The notes under the pieces: model-generated | Seen by the model: only the letters and a program-made list of their open reading frames with translations | Told to the model about the DNA's origin: nothing | Databases searched by the model: none | Made by a program: the position numbers and the translations under genes | In this document: in pieces, positions 9,075 through 18,247 of the stretch | Numbering within the stretch: position 1 is the first letter of the stretch | How the letters are laid out: every line of letters begins with the position of its first letter | Assembly (NCBI GenBank): GCA_024401455.1 | Contig: JAKSLA010000015.1 | Location: 1 to 62,178 of the forward strand | Length of the DNA stretch: 62,178 nt | From: Paludibacteraceae bacterium | GTDB taxonomy: Bacteria; Bacteroidota; Bacteroidia; Bacteroidales; Paludibacteraceae | Direction of reading: 5' to 3'

Positions 9075-9758
9075 TTACTGCAATTTGAACATAACTGGCA
9101 AAGTGTATCTTGCACGAACTGGCTTACCACTTTGCTTACCAGGCTTCCATGCTGGCATTGATTGAACGACTCTGACAGCCTCTTTGTCCAAACTCTCGTG
9201 AACACCTCTGACAACTTGAACGTCAACGATCTTACCGTCCTTGTTAACGACGAATGATACTGTAACACGTCCCTTGATACCAGACTCGGCTGCGATAGTA
9301 GGGTACTTGATGTTCTTAGAAAGATACTCCATCAAGGCCTTGTCGCCACCAGGGAAAGAAGGCTTCTCTTCTACGATAGTGAAGATTTCCTCGATTTGCT
9401 CCTCTTCAACTGGTTGCTCAACTACAGTTGGGATTTCAACGACAGCGTTTACATCCTCGCCCTTGATTTCTCTTGACTCAACTACCTCCTCGTTCTTAAC
9501 GATGTTCAACACCTCGTTTACAACGGCTGCTGGTGGTGGTGGTGGTGGTGGCGGTGGAGTATTCTGTTGTACTGTCTGTTGGACAATCTCCTCCTCGAAT
9601 TCACCTCCGTCAACGGCTGCGATTTCAATCTTCTTTACCTCTGTTTCTGTCCACTCAAAACAGATGTACATAAAAGACAAAGCCAACACCAAACCTAGAA
9701 GAACATACGTTGAACGTTTGTTCTCCAAATCTGCTTTGGGTGATTTTTTAATTTCCAT
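9075..9758 (-). CDS. tonB: TonB energy-transducing protein
   Basis: Couples the inner-membrane proton-motive force to outer-membrane TonB-dependent receptors. It has 227 residues: a cytoplasmic N-terminus, one membrane helix at about 17-36, nine consecutive prolines (68-76) followed by an acidic Glu/Val-rich periplasmic spacer, and the TonB C-terminal domain at about 145-227 (YPTIAAESGIKGRVTVSFVV and YTLPVMFKLQ). No exbB or exbD is next to it. It sits alone, with a terminator close downstream. It is one of the several TonB paralogues usual in this phylum, so its receptor partner is unknown. Confidence 0.9.
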   Translation of the reverse strand: MEIKKSPKADLENKRSTYVLLGLVLALSFMYICFEWTETEVKKIEIAAVDGGEFEEEIVQQTVQQNTPPPPPPPPPAAVVNEVLNIVKNEEVVESREIKGEDVNAVVEIPTVVEQPVEEEQIEEIFTIVEEKPSFPGGDKALMEYLSKNIKYPTIAAESGIKGRVTVSFVVNKDGKIVDVQVVRGVHESLDKEAVRVVQSMPAWKPGKQSGKPVRARYTLPVMFKLQ

Positions 9759-9912
9759 CTTATTATGTTATCTAATTATTACTTGTTTTCGCTATGCGAT
9801 TACAAATGTAAGATAAAAAAATATAAAATGACTTTGTTTGCTATGGTTTTTTTTTAGAAAAAATAAAGATTGTTGCTTTTGTAGAGGGCAATTCCATTTG
9901 AGGAAACAAAAA

Positions 9913-9946
9913 TCCCACAAATGCCGAATGGTGGGCGCTTGTGGGA
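9913..9946 (-). terminator. Hairpin terminator after the 174-residue membrane protein gene
   Basis: Stem TCCCACAA / TTGTGGGA with an 18-base loop, followed by ATTTTTG on the minus strand. Confidence 0.55.
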
Positions 9947-10010
9947 CTATAGTATAGTGAGGCTTGCTGACTTGCTTGTGTTTTTAACCAAGTTGATTTG
10001 TGAACTTCGG

Positions 10011-10535
10011 CTAAAAATGTTCAAGTGCCGCTATGGGTATCATATATTTATTTTCCATCCTTTTCCGAGAAAAATGGCGGATGTGGTCGATTAAATCATC
10101 GAAAACTTGCCCTGTTGATTTTTCTCGAATTTCGGAACGTTCCAAATTGTTCTCAAAAACCAAGGTGTCGTTGCGGTTGACCTCCATTGGTGCGGTACTC
10201 ATAAAATAGATACGGTTGTTTTCTTTTTGATAGTATATGGTGGGGTCTTCCACATTGTCTATTTGCTTCTTAATCTCCATAGTGATGACATCCGCTTTGT
10301 ATAGTTTTCTATATGCCCCATGTAAGATTCCGATATATTCGACATTGGTCACTTCTATCAGATAGTCCGTGTCGGTTCTATACTCAACATCGACAATCGG
10401 TGGCTGATAATCGGGGTCCTTTTTGGCTTGTTCTGATCCATATACTTTATAGATTATCGTAGCCACAATGCCCAACCACAATAGAATGAATGGACTTGCG
10501 ACTAAAAGGATAGGAGAGAAAGATTTTTTACTCAT
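10011..10535 (-). CDS. Hypothetical single-pass membrane protein
   Basis: A 174-residue protein that I do not recognise. It has one membrane helix at about 9-30 (ILLVASPFILLWLGIVATII) and a soluble domain of roughly 140 residues with alternating beta strands and charged loops (TDYLIEVTNVEYIG, TIYYQKENNRIYFMS). It is probably anchored in the inner membrane with the domain outside the cytoplasm. It lies 74 bases downstream of the DPP III gene on the same strand, with a long hairpin between them, so it may be read only partly from that operon. Confidence 0.6.
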   Translation of the reverse strand: MSKKSFSPILLVASPFILLWLGIVATIIYKVYGSEQAKKDPDYQPPIVDVEYRTDTDYLIEVTNVEYIGILHGAYRKLYKADVITMEIKKQIDNVEDPTIYYQKENNRIYFMSTAPMEVNRNDTLVFENNLERSEIREKSTGQVFDDLIDHIRHFSRKRMENKYMIPIAALEHF

Positions 10536-10561
10536 ATTCTACCATTATACAATTCTCAAAA

Positions 10562-10596
10562 ATCATATAGGGCTATAAAATATTAGCCCTACATGA
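10562..10596 (-). terminator. Long hairpin between the DPP III gene and its downstream neighbour
   Basis: Fourteen-base arms ATCATATAGGGCTA / TAGCCCTACATGAT with one mismatch and loop TAAAATAT. There is no T run, so it may be an RNA-processing or partial termination site rather than a full terminator. Confidence 0.4.
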
Positions 10597-10609
10597 TATT
10601 GGGTGAAAT

Positions 10610-12664
10610 TTAGTTGATGACGGGGAGGTGAGAATGCTCTTTTCCGTAACGGAGCATTTGCTCGGTATATCCTTCGTCGTATTTGACTTTGACATCGATG
10701 ATTTCGCCGTTTTTGTCCATCTCCGGTTCGTAGATTGGGTTGACGAAACCTTTGTATGGTGCAAGATTTAGTTTCGCATAGCGCTCTTTCACCTCTTTGT
10801 GTAGGGTGGAATCAACTTTCACGGCATAGGTCTCTACGAGGTTTTTCGCTCCCTCGAAGTCTCCCTCTGATTTGATGCGTTGGATTTCGGCAAGCAGTTG
10901 TCCTACCAAACCTCTCATCTTTTGATAGTCGTTGATGACGACGAATGTCTTTCCGTCTCTCTTCTTGAGTTCGACTACCTTCTCTGCGGCTCCCTTTTCA
11001 AGGATCCAACGGGCTATCAACTGTCGGTTGCGCATGTGGGCCTCTTCTATGTCATTGCCTAATTCGATGCGCATGAGTTGCGTCATCAGTCCGTTCATCA
11101 TATAACTGTAGTATTCAGCCTTGAAAGCCTCTTTGTTAGGCAACAAGCCGAGTTCGACAAGTTTGTCGTCTGCTTCGTAGTAAAGTCCGAATAGGTCGGC
11201 GCGTGCCTCTTCGATGGTGGCTCCGTAGGCGCGGAGTGCATCTTGGCTGACGCCCGGGAGCAGTTGGCCGGAACCGTGTCCGAGGCATTCGTGGAGGTCG
11301 GTGTGCATATTGCCTGTGATGAATCCGTATTGGTTCATCAAATCGATTTCCGTTTGGCTCCAAACGAACTCTTCTTTAAATCCATTGCCTTTGGCTGCCT
11401 TGTCGTATGCATCGGTGATGTTTTCGATGGTCACGGATTTTGAGCCGTGGATCTGTCTAATCCAATTGCTGTTGGGCAGATTGATGCCGATTGGAGTGGC
11501 AGGGTAGCAGTCGCCGGCTAAGATGGCCGCCGTGATTACCTTGGCGCTTACGCCCTTCACCTCTGGTTTCTTGAACTCTTTGGCCACTGGTGAATGGTCT
11601 TCAAACCATTGTGCGTTTTGGCTGATGACCTCTGTGCGGTGCGTCGCCTCGATATCTTTGAAATTGACGATGGATTCCCAACTTGCCTTCAATCCGAGCG
11701 GGTCGCCATAGGTCTCGATGAATCCGTTGACAAAGTCGATGCGAGAGTCTTGGTCTTTTACCCAGAGGATGCTGTAGTCGTCGAAAGTCTTCAAATCGCC
11801 TGTTCGGTAAAACTCGATGAGTTTTTGGATGACCGCCTTTTGTTTGTCGTTTTCTGCCACGCTTTCTGCCTGCTCCAACCAGTAGAGGATTTTTTCGATG
11901 GCCGCGGTGTACATGCCACCCTCTTTCCAACATTTTTCTGTCAGTTGGCCGTTCTCTTTGGTCAGTTTGCTGTTGAGGCCGTATGAGATTGGTGTGGCGT
12001 CGGTTGTGTCGCGCATGGCATCGTAGAAAGCATCGACCTCTTTCTCCGTTACGCCTTCGTAGTAGTTGTTGGCGGAGGTGACGATAAGGTCGGCACCCTC
12101 GGCCTGGTTGACGCGCTTGGCGTAGATGGTCGTGTCGAAGATGACAGGAACGATGGCATCGAGCAACTTTTGTTTGTCGTTCCCGTAGGCTGCGAGTGGT
12201 AATTGCTCGTTGTTGGTTTGCATGATTGCCTCACGGAAGAATTTCTCTGAAAATTCAGGGCGGAATTTATCCGTTGCGTAATGATGGTGGATACCGTTGG
12301 AGAACCATACGCGTTTCAGGTAGGTTTCCAAAGCCTTGAAATCCTTCGAGTTTTTGTCCGGATAACTTTCGTAAATACCTTCGAGGGTTTTACGGATGGT
12401 GAGGTTGTATTTGTTGTTTTGGTCGAAGAGGATGTCTCTTCCCTCCAAAGCGGCTTGCGAAAGGAAATAGACCAGTTTCTTTTGCTTGAGGGTCAGTGAT
12501 TCGAAGCCGGGCACTTTGTAGCGCAGTACCTCGACATCGGCAAATTTGTCAACTGAATAGCAGAATTCATCTTCTGCTGGGAGGCTTGAGTTGTTGTTAA
12601 TGCCGCCTCCGCATGCGGATAAAAGATATGTCATGGATGATAAAATTAATATTCTCTTCTTCAT
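10610..12664 (-). CDS. Dipeptidyl peptidase III (M49) lipoprotein
   Basis: Zinc peptidase releasing N-terminal dipeptides, here predicted to be lipid-anchored. It has 684 residues. The lipobox is LLSAC (Cys18), followed by GGG. The M49 zinc motif HECLGH is at 458-463 and the second motif EEARAD at 485-490, giving the two His and one Glu zinc ligands plus the catalytic Glu459. The length agrees with bacterial family members. The gene starts 4 bases after the stop of an upstream secreted-protein gene, so both form an operon, and the product may work with it in the envelope. Confidence 0.9.
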   Translation of the reverse strand: MKKRILILSSMTYLLSACGGGINNNSSLPAEDEFCYSVDKFADVEVLRYKVPGFESLTLKQKKLVYFLSQAALEGRDILFDQNNKYNLTIRKTLEGIYESYPDKNSKDFKALETYLKRVWFSNGIHHHYATDKFRPEFSEKFFREAIMQTNNEQLPLAAYGNDKQKLLDAIVPVIFDTTIYAKRVNQAEGADLIVTSANNYYEGVTEKEVDAFYDAMRDTTDATPISYGLNSKLTKENGQLTEKCWKEGGMYTAAIEKILYWLEQAESVAENDKQKAVIQKLIEFYRTGDLKTFDDYSILWVKDQDSRIDFVNGFIETYGDPLGLKASWESIVNFKDIEATHRTEVISQNAQWFEDHSPVAKEFKKPEVKGVSAKVITAAILAGDCYPATPIGINLPNSNWIRQIHGSKSVTIENITDAYDKAAKGNGFKEEFVWSQTEIDLMNQYGFITGNMHTDLHECLGHGSGQLLPGVSQDALRAYGATIEEARADLFGLYYEADDKLVELGLLPNKEAFKAEYYSYMMNGLMTQLMRIELGNDIEEAHMRNRQLIARWILEKGAAEKVVELKKRDGKTFVVINDYQKMRGLVGQLLAEIQRIKSEGDFEGAKNLVETYAVKVDSTLHKEVKERYAKLNLAPYKGFVNPIYEPEMDKNGEIIDVKVKYDEGYTEQMLRYGKEHSHLPVIN

Positions 12665-12668
12665 ATAT

Positions 12669-13490
12669 TTAATAATTGTTTTTCATGTCGATGTTCTCCT
12701 CCAGGATCCATTTGCCTTTCTTCAGGACGAATGAGTCGTATGTGAAGTCGGGGCCGTAGTAGGAGTAAACTTTGTTGTAGATGGGGTCTGAAGGGACAAG
12801 GTGGTCGAATACGATTCGCTTGTTCTTTTCCTCAAGGTTGAGGTTCACCTTCGCATCTGCGCTATATTCAAGGACGAAGCGTTGGAGGGTTCTTCCCTTG
12901 GGCTTTATCACGGTTTTGCCGAAATTCGGGCGGCCTTTGCTGTCGAAATCCACCGGTTCGATTACTTTGAACGAACTGGCGGCATTATTTCCGCCCCAAC
13001 CTAATAGGATGTAGTAGTCGCCTTTGCTGACATGGAGGGCCTTGTAGTAGAGAGCCCCGTACCAGTCGCCTGCCGGAATGCGTTGGCCTGAACCTGGAAT
13101 GCGAGCTTTGCGTTTAGTTACCAGTCGGTTGACCGCCAACTCTTTTTTTGACTTCTTATATTGGATAAGCCCCCCATAGCCGAATGTCTTGTCGAAGAGA
13201 GGGTAGAGCCAAGTGTAGATGCGGATTTTCTTGTCGTCGGAAGTGACCTTGCCGAGGTATTTCAGTTTGTCGAAAGGGTAGTCGAACGACTCCTGTTGTT
13301 GGAGCATCTGTGTTAGTTGCGATTCGATTTCCTTGCTGATTAGGGCTTTTAGGGAGTCGTCCTCCGATGCTTTTAGCGAATCGAAAAGTCGTGCGACCGT
13401 CTCCTCCTTTTGCGCTAAATCTGTTTGTGCGAAGGCACATAGAGGCCAAAGGAGTAAGAGTAATGTTCCGATGATCGTTTTCTTTGTCAT
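12669..13490 (-). CDS. Hypothetical secreted protein, operon partner of DPP III
   Basis: A 273-residue protein with a clear signal peptide (MTKKTIIGTLLLLLWPLCAFA, cleaved before QTD). I do not recognise the mature domain. After an alpha-helical, Glu/Ser/Leu-rich stretch (27-70) it is beta-rich, with many short aromatic strands (IRIYTWLYPLFD, GDYYILLGWGGNN, YSYYGPDFTYDSFVL). It would be periplasmic. The stop codon lies 4 bases before the DPP III start, so the two are translated from one message. A role beside peptide degradation is a guess from context only. Confidence 0.65.
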   Translation of the reverse strand: MTKKTIIGTLLLLLWPLCAFAQTDLAQKEETVARLFDSLKASEDDSLKALISKEIESQLTQMLQQQESFDYPFDKLKYLGKVTSDDKKIRIYTWLYPLFDKTFGYGGLIQYKKSKKELAVNRLVTKRKARIPGSGQRIPAGDWYGALYYKALHVSKGDYYILLGWGGNNAASSFKVIEPVDFDSKGRPNFGKTVIKPKGRTLQRFVLEYSADAKVNLNLEEKNKRIVFDHLVPSDPIYNKVYSYYGPDFTYDSFVLKKGKWILEENIDMKNNY

Positions 13491-13621
13491 ACGCTATATG
13501 ATTGTTTTATGCAAAATACGGAAATTTTAGGCAGAATTGGTGTTCAGATTGGTTATAAAATGTGTAGGAAATGGTAAGTTTGGTTAAAAAGTAGGCGTTT
13601 GTGTATTCGTAGGTATGTAAA

Positions 13622-13652
13622 AAGGGCCGTCTAACGATGTTAGACCGCCCTT
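13622..13652 (-). terminator. Intrinsic terminator after the ECF sigma factor gene
   Basis: Stem AAGGGCCGTCTAAC / GTTAGACCGCCCTT (one mismatch), loop GAT, T run on the minus strand. Confidence 0.8.
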
Positions 13653-13688
13653 GTGATGTCACCACAACCGCCGAACGGAGGTGGGTTG

Positions 13689-14279
13689 TTAATACTCGAG
13701 TGAAATTTTGTTTTCTTCTGCCATTCTGCGGATGTTCAACAATGCATAGCGCATGCGGCCGAGTGCCGTATTGATGCTTACACCTGTAGTGTCTGCGATT
13801 TCCTTGAACGAGAGGTTTTCGAAATATCTCATCTTCAATACCTCTTTTTGGCTGTCAGGCAAATGCTCCATCAACTTCACGATGTCGGCAAATACTTGCT
13901 CGCGGACCATATCGTCTTCGATGCTTTCATCGTAGAGTTTGCAGTCGTTGAAGAGGTCAATCTCTGAATCCTCGTTCGAAATCGTGTTCTCGCTTCTGTC
14001 TCTTCGGAAGAAGTCGATGATTAAGTTGTGGGAGATACGCATGATCCAGGCAATGAACTTCCCCTTCTCCGTGTATCGGCCTTGCTTGATCGTCGTAATC
14101 GCTTTGATGAACGTCTCTTGGAAGAGGTCGTTTGCAAGATCTCTGTCCTTGACGGCAAGGTAAATGTAAGAAAACACTTTGTTTTTATGCCTCGTAAGCA
14201 GAAGGTCAAATGCTTCGTTTACATCTTTGGCATACAATTCAACCAACTCTTCGTCGGTCAAAGTCTCTAAAGCTTCCAT
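13689..14279 (-). CDS. ECF-type RNA polymerase sigma factor
   Basis: A 196-residue sigma-70 family member with regions 2 and 4 only. Region 2 runs from about 22 to 95 (LANDLFQETFIKAI, GKFIAWIMRISHNLIIDFFRR). Region 4 is at about 135-190 (LPDSQKEVLKMRYFENLSFKEIADTTGVSI), a helix-turn-helix for the -35/-33 element. It would direct polymerase to a stress or envelope regulon. No anti-sigma gene is next to it, since the downstream side is closed by a terminator and the upstream side is a long gene-free region. It therefore does not belong to the usual sigma/anti-sigma SusC/D sets. Confidence 0.9.
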   Translation of the reverse strand: MEALETLTDEELVELYAKDVNEAFDLLLTRHKNKVFSYIYLAVKDRDLANDLFQETFIKAITTIKQGRYTEKGKFIAWIMRISHNLIIDFFRRDRSENTISNEDSEIDLFNDCKLYDESIEDDMVREQVFADIVKLMEHLPDSQKEVLKMRYFENLSFKEIADTTGVSINTALGRMRYALLNIRRMAEENKISLEY

Positions 14280-15056
14280 TTCCTTTTTTGTTTAAATGTT
14301 CAAAAAAGTAAGTGTCCGTCTATAGGCTATCGTGTTTTAAGTTAGTAATCATGTTTGTTTTTTAGAACGTGGCCAGAAAAATCGTTTGAACGACTCTCTC
14401 GTCTTGTCCTGTGCAAATATATGACTTTTTAATTTTGAAATTCATCCGTTTTTTTCGTTTTTTTACTCGTTTATGTCGTAGAACATAAAAAACGGGGCTT
14501 TTTTGTCGGCCTTGAGCCAAGCAGGAAGCCCTACGTATTTTCATTTTCTGTTTCTTTTTGAATCATTGTGTCTAAAAATTTGGTGTTTTGCAAAAATATT
14601 GTACATTCGCATTAAATATTGATAATTGCGGCAACCGTAATAATTCGTGGGTGTTCGCAGTTTGAATTATTATGTAGGAAGCTTATGGGGAAGCAAGTCA
14701 TAGTCTATTCTACAATAGTAAAAGCAGATTAATATTCTTTTGATAATTCACATGGGTGTTTGGCTCTGTGTCTGTTTGTTTGTTGCACCATGTCTTTTTA
14801 AGTCATGTTGACCATTGATGAATAAGAGAAGATGGTTTCGTTTGCAATGCACATACGGGTATCCTATGGCAAGTATCCGAGAATATAGAATCGGACTTTA
14901 ATTGGCGTGGTGTCCGTTTACGGTGGCTTATCTGTTTTGAATGTGTCTGCCGATTGGACGGAATCAAGTTGCTTTATGAATAACTTAAGGTGACCTCCTA
15001 TTTGCGGGGGGTATAGTGATATAATAATTTCTATAAACAATTTTAAACGGTTAATA
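14280..15056. other. Gene-free stretch of 777 bases with a possible long leader or small RNA
   Basis: No coding frame of note. A promoter-like pair at 14579-14609 would start a transcript near 14616, leaving a leader of about 440 bases before the lipoprotein gene at 15057, or a separate RNA. The stretch after it is less AT-rich than usual spacer (for example GATAATTGCGGCAACCG). I found no clear terminator inside. Confidence 0.35.
14579..14609 (+). promoter_or_regulatory. Candidate promoter far upstream of the lipoprotein gene
   Basis: TTTG at 14579-14582, 19 bases, TACATTCG at 14602-14609. This matches the Bacteroidota consensus with one mismatch in the -7 box. Confidence 0.4.
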
Positions 15057-16040
15057 ATGAAAACGTACTTTGTTAGTTTCTTTTTTTTGACGCTGATAGT
15101 AGCGTGTGGTGAACAACATTCCAATCAACCAAGCGAAGTCGCACAAAGTTCAAGGGCAGTAATTAATCAACAACGGCAAGTCTCTTTCCCAAATTCAAGT
15201 AGTCCCAATGCCGAAATAGTAGAGGATGAGGCAGAGATTGAGGAAGACTCGGACTCTGATTTCGAGGATATGGAAGAGGAGCGATCTCCCGAAGAATCAG
15301 ACGTTTTGGCTCTTTATAACGTGTGTAAAGCGAACTTTAAAAATACAATGCTTGCAGACATTCAGAAGATAGAGGATTCTGATGAACAGGAGTTTAACTT
15401 AGCCGACTTTATGTCGTCAGATGCCAGACTGCACGATGTTCGTGGCAAAGTCTCCAATGTGGTCGTTTACCGAATAAAAACCGATTCTGTGTATAATTAC
15501 AAAGAAGAAGATTGGGGTCTTAAAGACGAACGTGTCTTTTCGTATATGACTGAGCATTGTGCTTTTGAGGATTACGTGCCGATTACTACCTTTTCATTTG
15601 ATTTAAATGGTAAAGCCATATATATGCCCCTTGTTGATCAAGGAAGCAATTGGGTGACTTGGGTCTCAAAACGAAATGACGCTGGACAACTGGTGTCGTT
15701 TGTTTTGGACGAAAAATACGGGTATGGTGCTGATATCACTTTCTGGTACGGGAGAAATGGCATGTTGGACTCAATGGATTATAGGGGAATGACTCACGAT
15801 TTGACAACTTACAAGTATGATAACTTATTGAATCTTGTGTCGTCACATTCGAAGTGGTCGGGAAGCAGTGAAACGCAAGGCGACGATTATGTAAGTTATA
15901 AGATTGCCAAGCGCGACCGTTTCGGGAATTGGATAAAGCGTTATAAAAATATAACGAAAGAAGATCGCTCCGAGGGTGAATACCACGTTTTTCTTAATTA
16001 TGAAATAGAATATCGAAAAATTCAGTATCGGGATGAATAG
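15057..16040 (+). CDS. Hypothetical lipoprotein with an acidic linker
   Basis: A 327-residue protein of unknown function. It has a lipoprotein signal with lipobox LIVAC (Cys17). Residues about 55-80 are strongly acidic (EDEAEIEEDSDSDFED), likely a flexible linker after the lipid anchor. The C-terminal two thirds are rich in beta strands and hold short motifs of the RHS/YD type (FSFDLNGKAIY, YKYDNLLNLVSS, RDRFGNWIKR), so it may be a small relative of YD-repeat proteins. It is preceded by a 777-base gene-free region and faces fmt convergently. Confidence 0.6.
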   Translation: MKTYFVSFFFLTLIVACGEQHSNQPSEVAQSSRAVINQQRQVSFPNSSSPNAEIVEDEAEIEEDSDSDFEDMEEERSPEESDVLALYNVCKANFKNTMLADIQKIEDSDEQEFNLADFMSSDARLHDVRGKVSNVVVYRIKTDSVYNYKEEDWGLKDERVFSYMTEHCAFEDYVPITTFSFDLNGKAIYMPLVDQGSNWVTWVSKRNDAGQLVSFVLDEKYGYGADITFWYGRNGMLDSMDYRGMTHDLTTYKYDNLLNLVSSHSKWSGSSETQGDDYVSYKIAKRDRFGNWIKRYKNITKEDRSEGEYHVFLNYEIEYRKIQYRDE

Positions 16041-16067
16041 GAGTAGAAGGGCTTCGTTCACGGAAAG

Positions 16068-16112
16068 GAATGGACAATGACTATCCAAGTTTGGGTAAGA
16101 CATTGTCCATTC
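16068..16112. terminator. Hairpin between convergent genes (lipoprotein and fmt)
   Basis: Perfect 12-base arms GAATGGACAATG / CATTGTCCATTC separated by 21 bases. T runs are weak on both sides, but the position between two convergent stops suits a shared terminator. Confidence 0.5.
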
Positions 16113-16154
16113 TCCTAAAACCTTTGAAATGCGTTAAGGTAAATATGGCTTCAA

Positions 16155-17141
16155 TTATATCTTTGCGGATTCATCTGTGAAACAGAAGTCATCCTCTATT
16201 CTGAACCCGCGTAGGAACTCTTCTATGGTCAATCGTTTCTTGCCCGGGATTTGGAGTTCTTTCACCCGGAGAAATCCATCTGCGGTGGCTATGTCAAGGT
16301 ACTTCTTGTTGTCTGTCTTGATGCTTCCTGGCTTGAGTTGATGTGCTGCTTCGATGCACTCTGTCTCGTATATTTTAGTGGACAGTTCCTCTTTGCCCGT
16401 GTTGAGCGTACACCAAGCGGCAGGGTACGGCGATAGACCTCTGACGAGGTTGTGTACCTCTTGCGAAGTGCGGTTGAAATCGATTTTGCAAGTCTCCTTG
16501 AAAATCTTTGGGGCGGGTTTGAGTTCTGACTCCGATTGGAAAAGTTCCTCTTGGGGTTTGGGCTTGACTGTGCCTGCGATGATGGCATTGACCGTTTCCA
16601 AGATGAGGTCGCAACCTTTGTACATCAATTTGTCGTGTATGGTGCCGGCGTTGTCCGAGTCGAGGATGGGAACCCTCTCTTGTTGGATGATTTTGCCTGT
16701 GTCGATCTCGTGGGTGAGGAAGAAGGTCGTCACACCCGTCTCCTTTTCACCATTGATGACGGCCCAGTTGATAGGCGCTGCTCCACGATATTGAGGCAAG
16801 AGAGAGGCATGGAGGTTGAATGTACCCAACTTAGGCATCCCCCAAACTACTTCGGGCAACATGCGGAAGGCTACGACAATCTGAAGGTCGGCCTCCAAGG
16901 AGCGCAATTCGTCAACGAACTGCTCGTCTTTCAATTTCTCGGGTTGCAACAATCGAAGGCCTTGCTCCAATGCGTAGTTCTTCACTGGCGAGAATTGGAT
17001 TTTGTGTCCTCTTCCTGCTGGTTTGTCGGGCATTGTGATGACGCCGACGATGTTGAATCCGTTTTCGTGCAATGCTTTCAATGGCTCGACAGCAAAGTCG
17101 GGCGTTCCCATATATACGATTTTCAAATCTTTCTTATCCAT
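16155..17141 (-). CDS. fmt: Methionyl-tRNA formyltransferase
   Basis: Formylates initiator Met-tRNA with 10-formyl-THF in the cytoplasm. It has 328 residues, a usual length. The N-terminal formyltransferase domain carries the catalytic set Asn109, His111 (FNLHASLLPQYRGAAPI) and Asp147 (HEIDTG). The C-terminal tRNA-binding OB-like domain runs from about 210 to 328 (VHNLVRGLSPYPAAW). It lies 49 bases downstream of the NAD kinase gene on the same strand, so both are probably co-transcribed. Confidence 0.95.
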   Translation of the reverse strand: MDKKDLKIVYMGTPDFAVEPLKALHENGFNIVGVITMPDKPAGRGHKIQFSPVKNYALEQGLRLLQPEKLKDEQFVDELRSLEADLQIVVAFRMLPEVVWGMPKLGTFNLHASLLPQYRGAAPINWAVINGEKETGVTTFFLTHEIDTGKIIQQERVPILDSDNAGTIHDKLMYKGCDLILETVNAIIAGTVKPKPQEELFQSESELKPAPKIFKETCKIDFNRTSQEVHNLVRGLSPYPAAWCTLNTGKEELSTKIYETECIEAAHQLKPGSIKTDNKKYLDIATADGFLRVKELQIPGKKRLTIEEFLRGFRIEDDFCFTDESAKI

Positions 17142-17190
17142 TGTCTTTTACTTTTCTGTGAAACCCCTTTCTTGAAGGTGTTCTACCATA

Positions 17191-18078
17191 TTATATAAGG
17201 TATCTGCGATTGTCAGACCCCCACATTAGTTTTGTACGGAGCGTGTTGAAGAAGTCGTTGTTCTCGCGCTTGATGGACTTCACGCTGAACGACGCCTTTT
17301 TGATGGTGAGTTTCGTCTTGTTCTCAAACACGTTGTTTCGACCATCGAGGGCGATGAGGAAGTGCTTGTTCCTACTCTCCACCTGAAGTTCTATTTCCCA
17401 GTCGTCCGGAATGATGAGTGGCCTGACGTTGAGGCTGTGGGGAGCGACTGGCGTGATGATGAGACTGTTGGATTGCGGCACGATGATAGGGCCTCCAACG
17501 CTCAATGAGTAGGCGGTCGAACCGGTTGAGGTGGCCACCAACAATCCGTCGGCTTGGTAGGAGTTGAGGAATTTCCCGTTCACCCAAGAGTGTATGGTAA
17601 TCATCGAGGAGGAGTCCTGCTTCAATACGGCAATCTCGTTGAGCGCGTAGTTGAAGTCGGTGTAAGCCTTGTCTGGCGTGTGCAGGCGGAGCAGGGTGCG
17701 GTCCTCTATTTTGTATTGCCCGTTGACGATTTCAGAAACGGCCGCATTGATGTCGTCTCCGTGGACGTCGGCAAGGAAGCCCAGACGACCTGCGTTGATA
17801 CCTAAAATCGGAATCTCCTTCTTTCCAATTTTTGCAGAACTGCGGATGAATGTTCCGTCGCCACCGACGCTGAAAGCGATGTCGGCATCGAAATCATCTC
17901 CTTCTTTGATTATTTTGGTGGCAAAAGAGGTGTCGAACCCAGAATCGGACATATATTGTGCGAAATCTTTTTCAATGGTGATGTCACGACAATCGTTTTC
18001 CCTGAGAGCATAGACGATGCTCATCGTGTAGTTGGCGATGTCCTTTCTGAATTTGTTTCCGAAAATGACGAATTTCAT
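17191..18078 (-). CDS. nadK: NAD kinase
   Basis: Phosphorylates NAD to NADP. The start chosen is the ATG at 18078 (MKFVIFGNKF), giving 295 residues. Upstream in-frame codons up to 18201 are not family-like and overlap a promoter. The GGDGT motif is at 72-76, followed by NAGRLGFLAD at 95-104 and the C-terminal domain motif TGSTAYSLSVGGPI. A -7 box TACCTTTG is at 18103-18096 on this strand, which supports the shorter start. First gene of a probable nadK-fmt unit. Confidence 0.93.
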   Translation of the reverse strand: MKFVIFGNKFRKDIANYTMSIVYALRENDCRDITIEKDFAQYMSDSGFDTSFATKIIKEGDDFDADIAFSVGGDGTFIRSSAKIGKKEIPILGINAGRLGFLADVHGDDINAAVSEIVNGQYKIEDRTLLRLHTPDKAYTDFNYALNEIAVLKQDSSSMITIHSWVNGKFLNSYQADGLLVATSTGSTAYSLSVGGPIIVPQSNSLIITPVAPHSLNVRPLIIPDDWEIELQVESRNKHFLIALDGRNNVFENKTKLTIKKASFSVKSIKRENNDFFNTLRTKLMWGSDNRRYLI

Positions 18079-18095
18079 ACGCATAAAAATTTTAG

Positions 18096-18126
18096 CAAAG
18101 GTAGCGAAAAAAGTGGAGACGTGAAA
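18096..18126 (-). promoter_or_regulatory. Promoter of nadK
   Basis: On the minus strand TTTC (18126-18123), 19 bases, then TACCTTTG (18103-18096). The -7 box is perfect and the -33 box has one mismatch. It places the transcription start about 12 bases before the ATG at 18078. Confidence 0.55.
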
Positions 18127-18247
18127 ATTTGATTTTTGAGATTTAAAAAGAGTGAAAAAGCCTGAGGGAAAGAGGCTCTGTGTGTTTGTGCGGCAACGCA
18201 ATGTCGTAAAAAGAGAGTATCTTTGCAGCCTGTAAAAACGAAAGAAG

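Noticed and set aside
9241-9816. 191-codon plus-strand frame opposite tonB
   Set aside because: Mirror of the Pro- and Glu-rich codons of TonB (poly-Gly stretch opposite the poly-Pro). No independent support.
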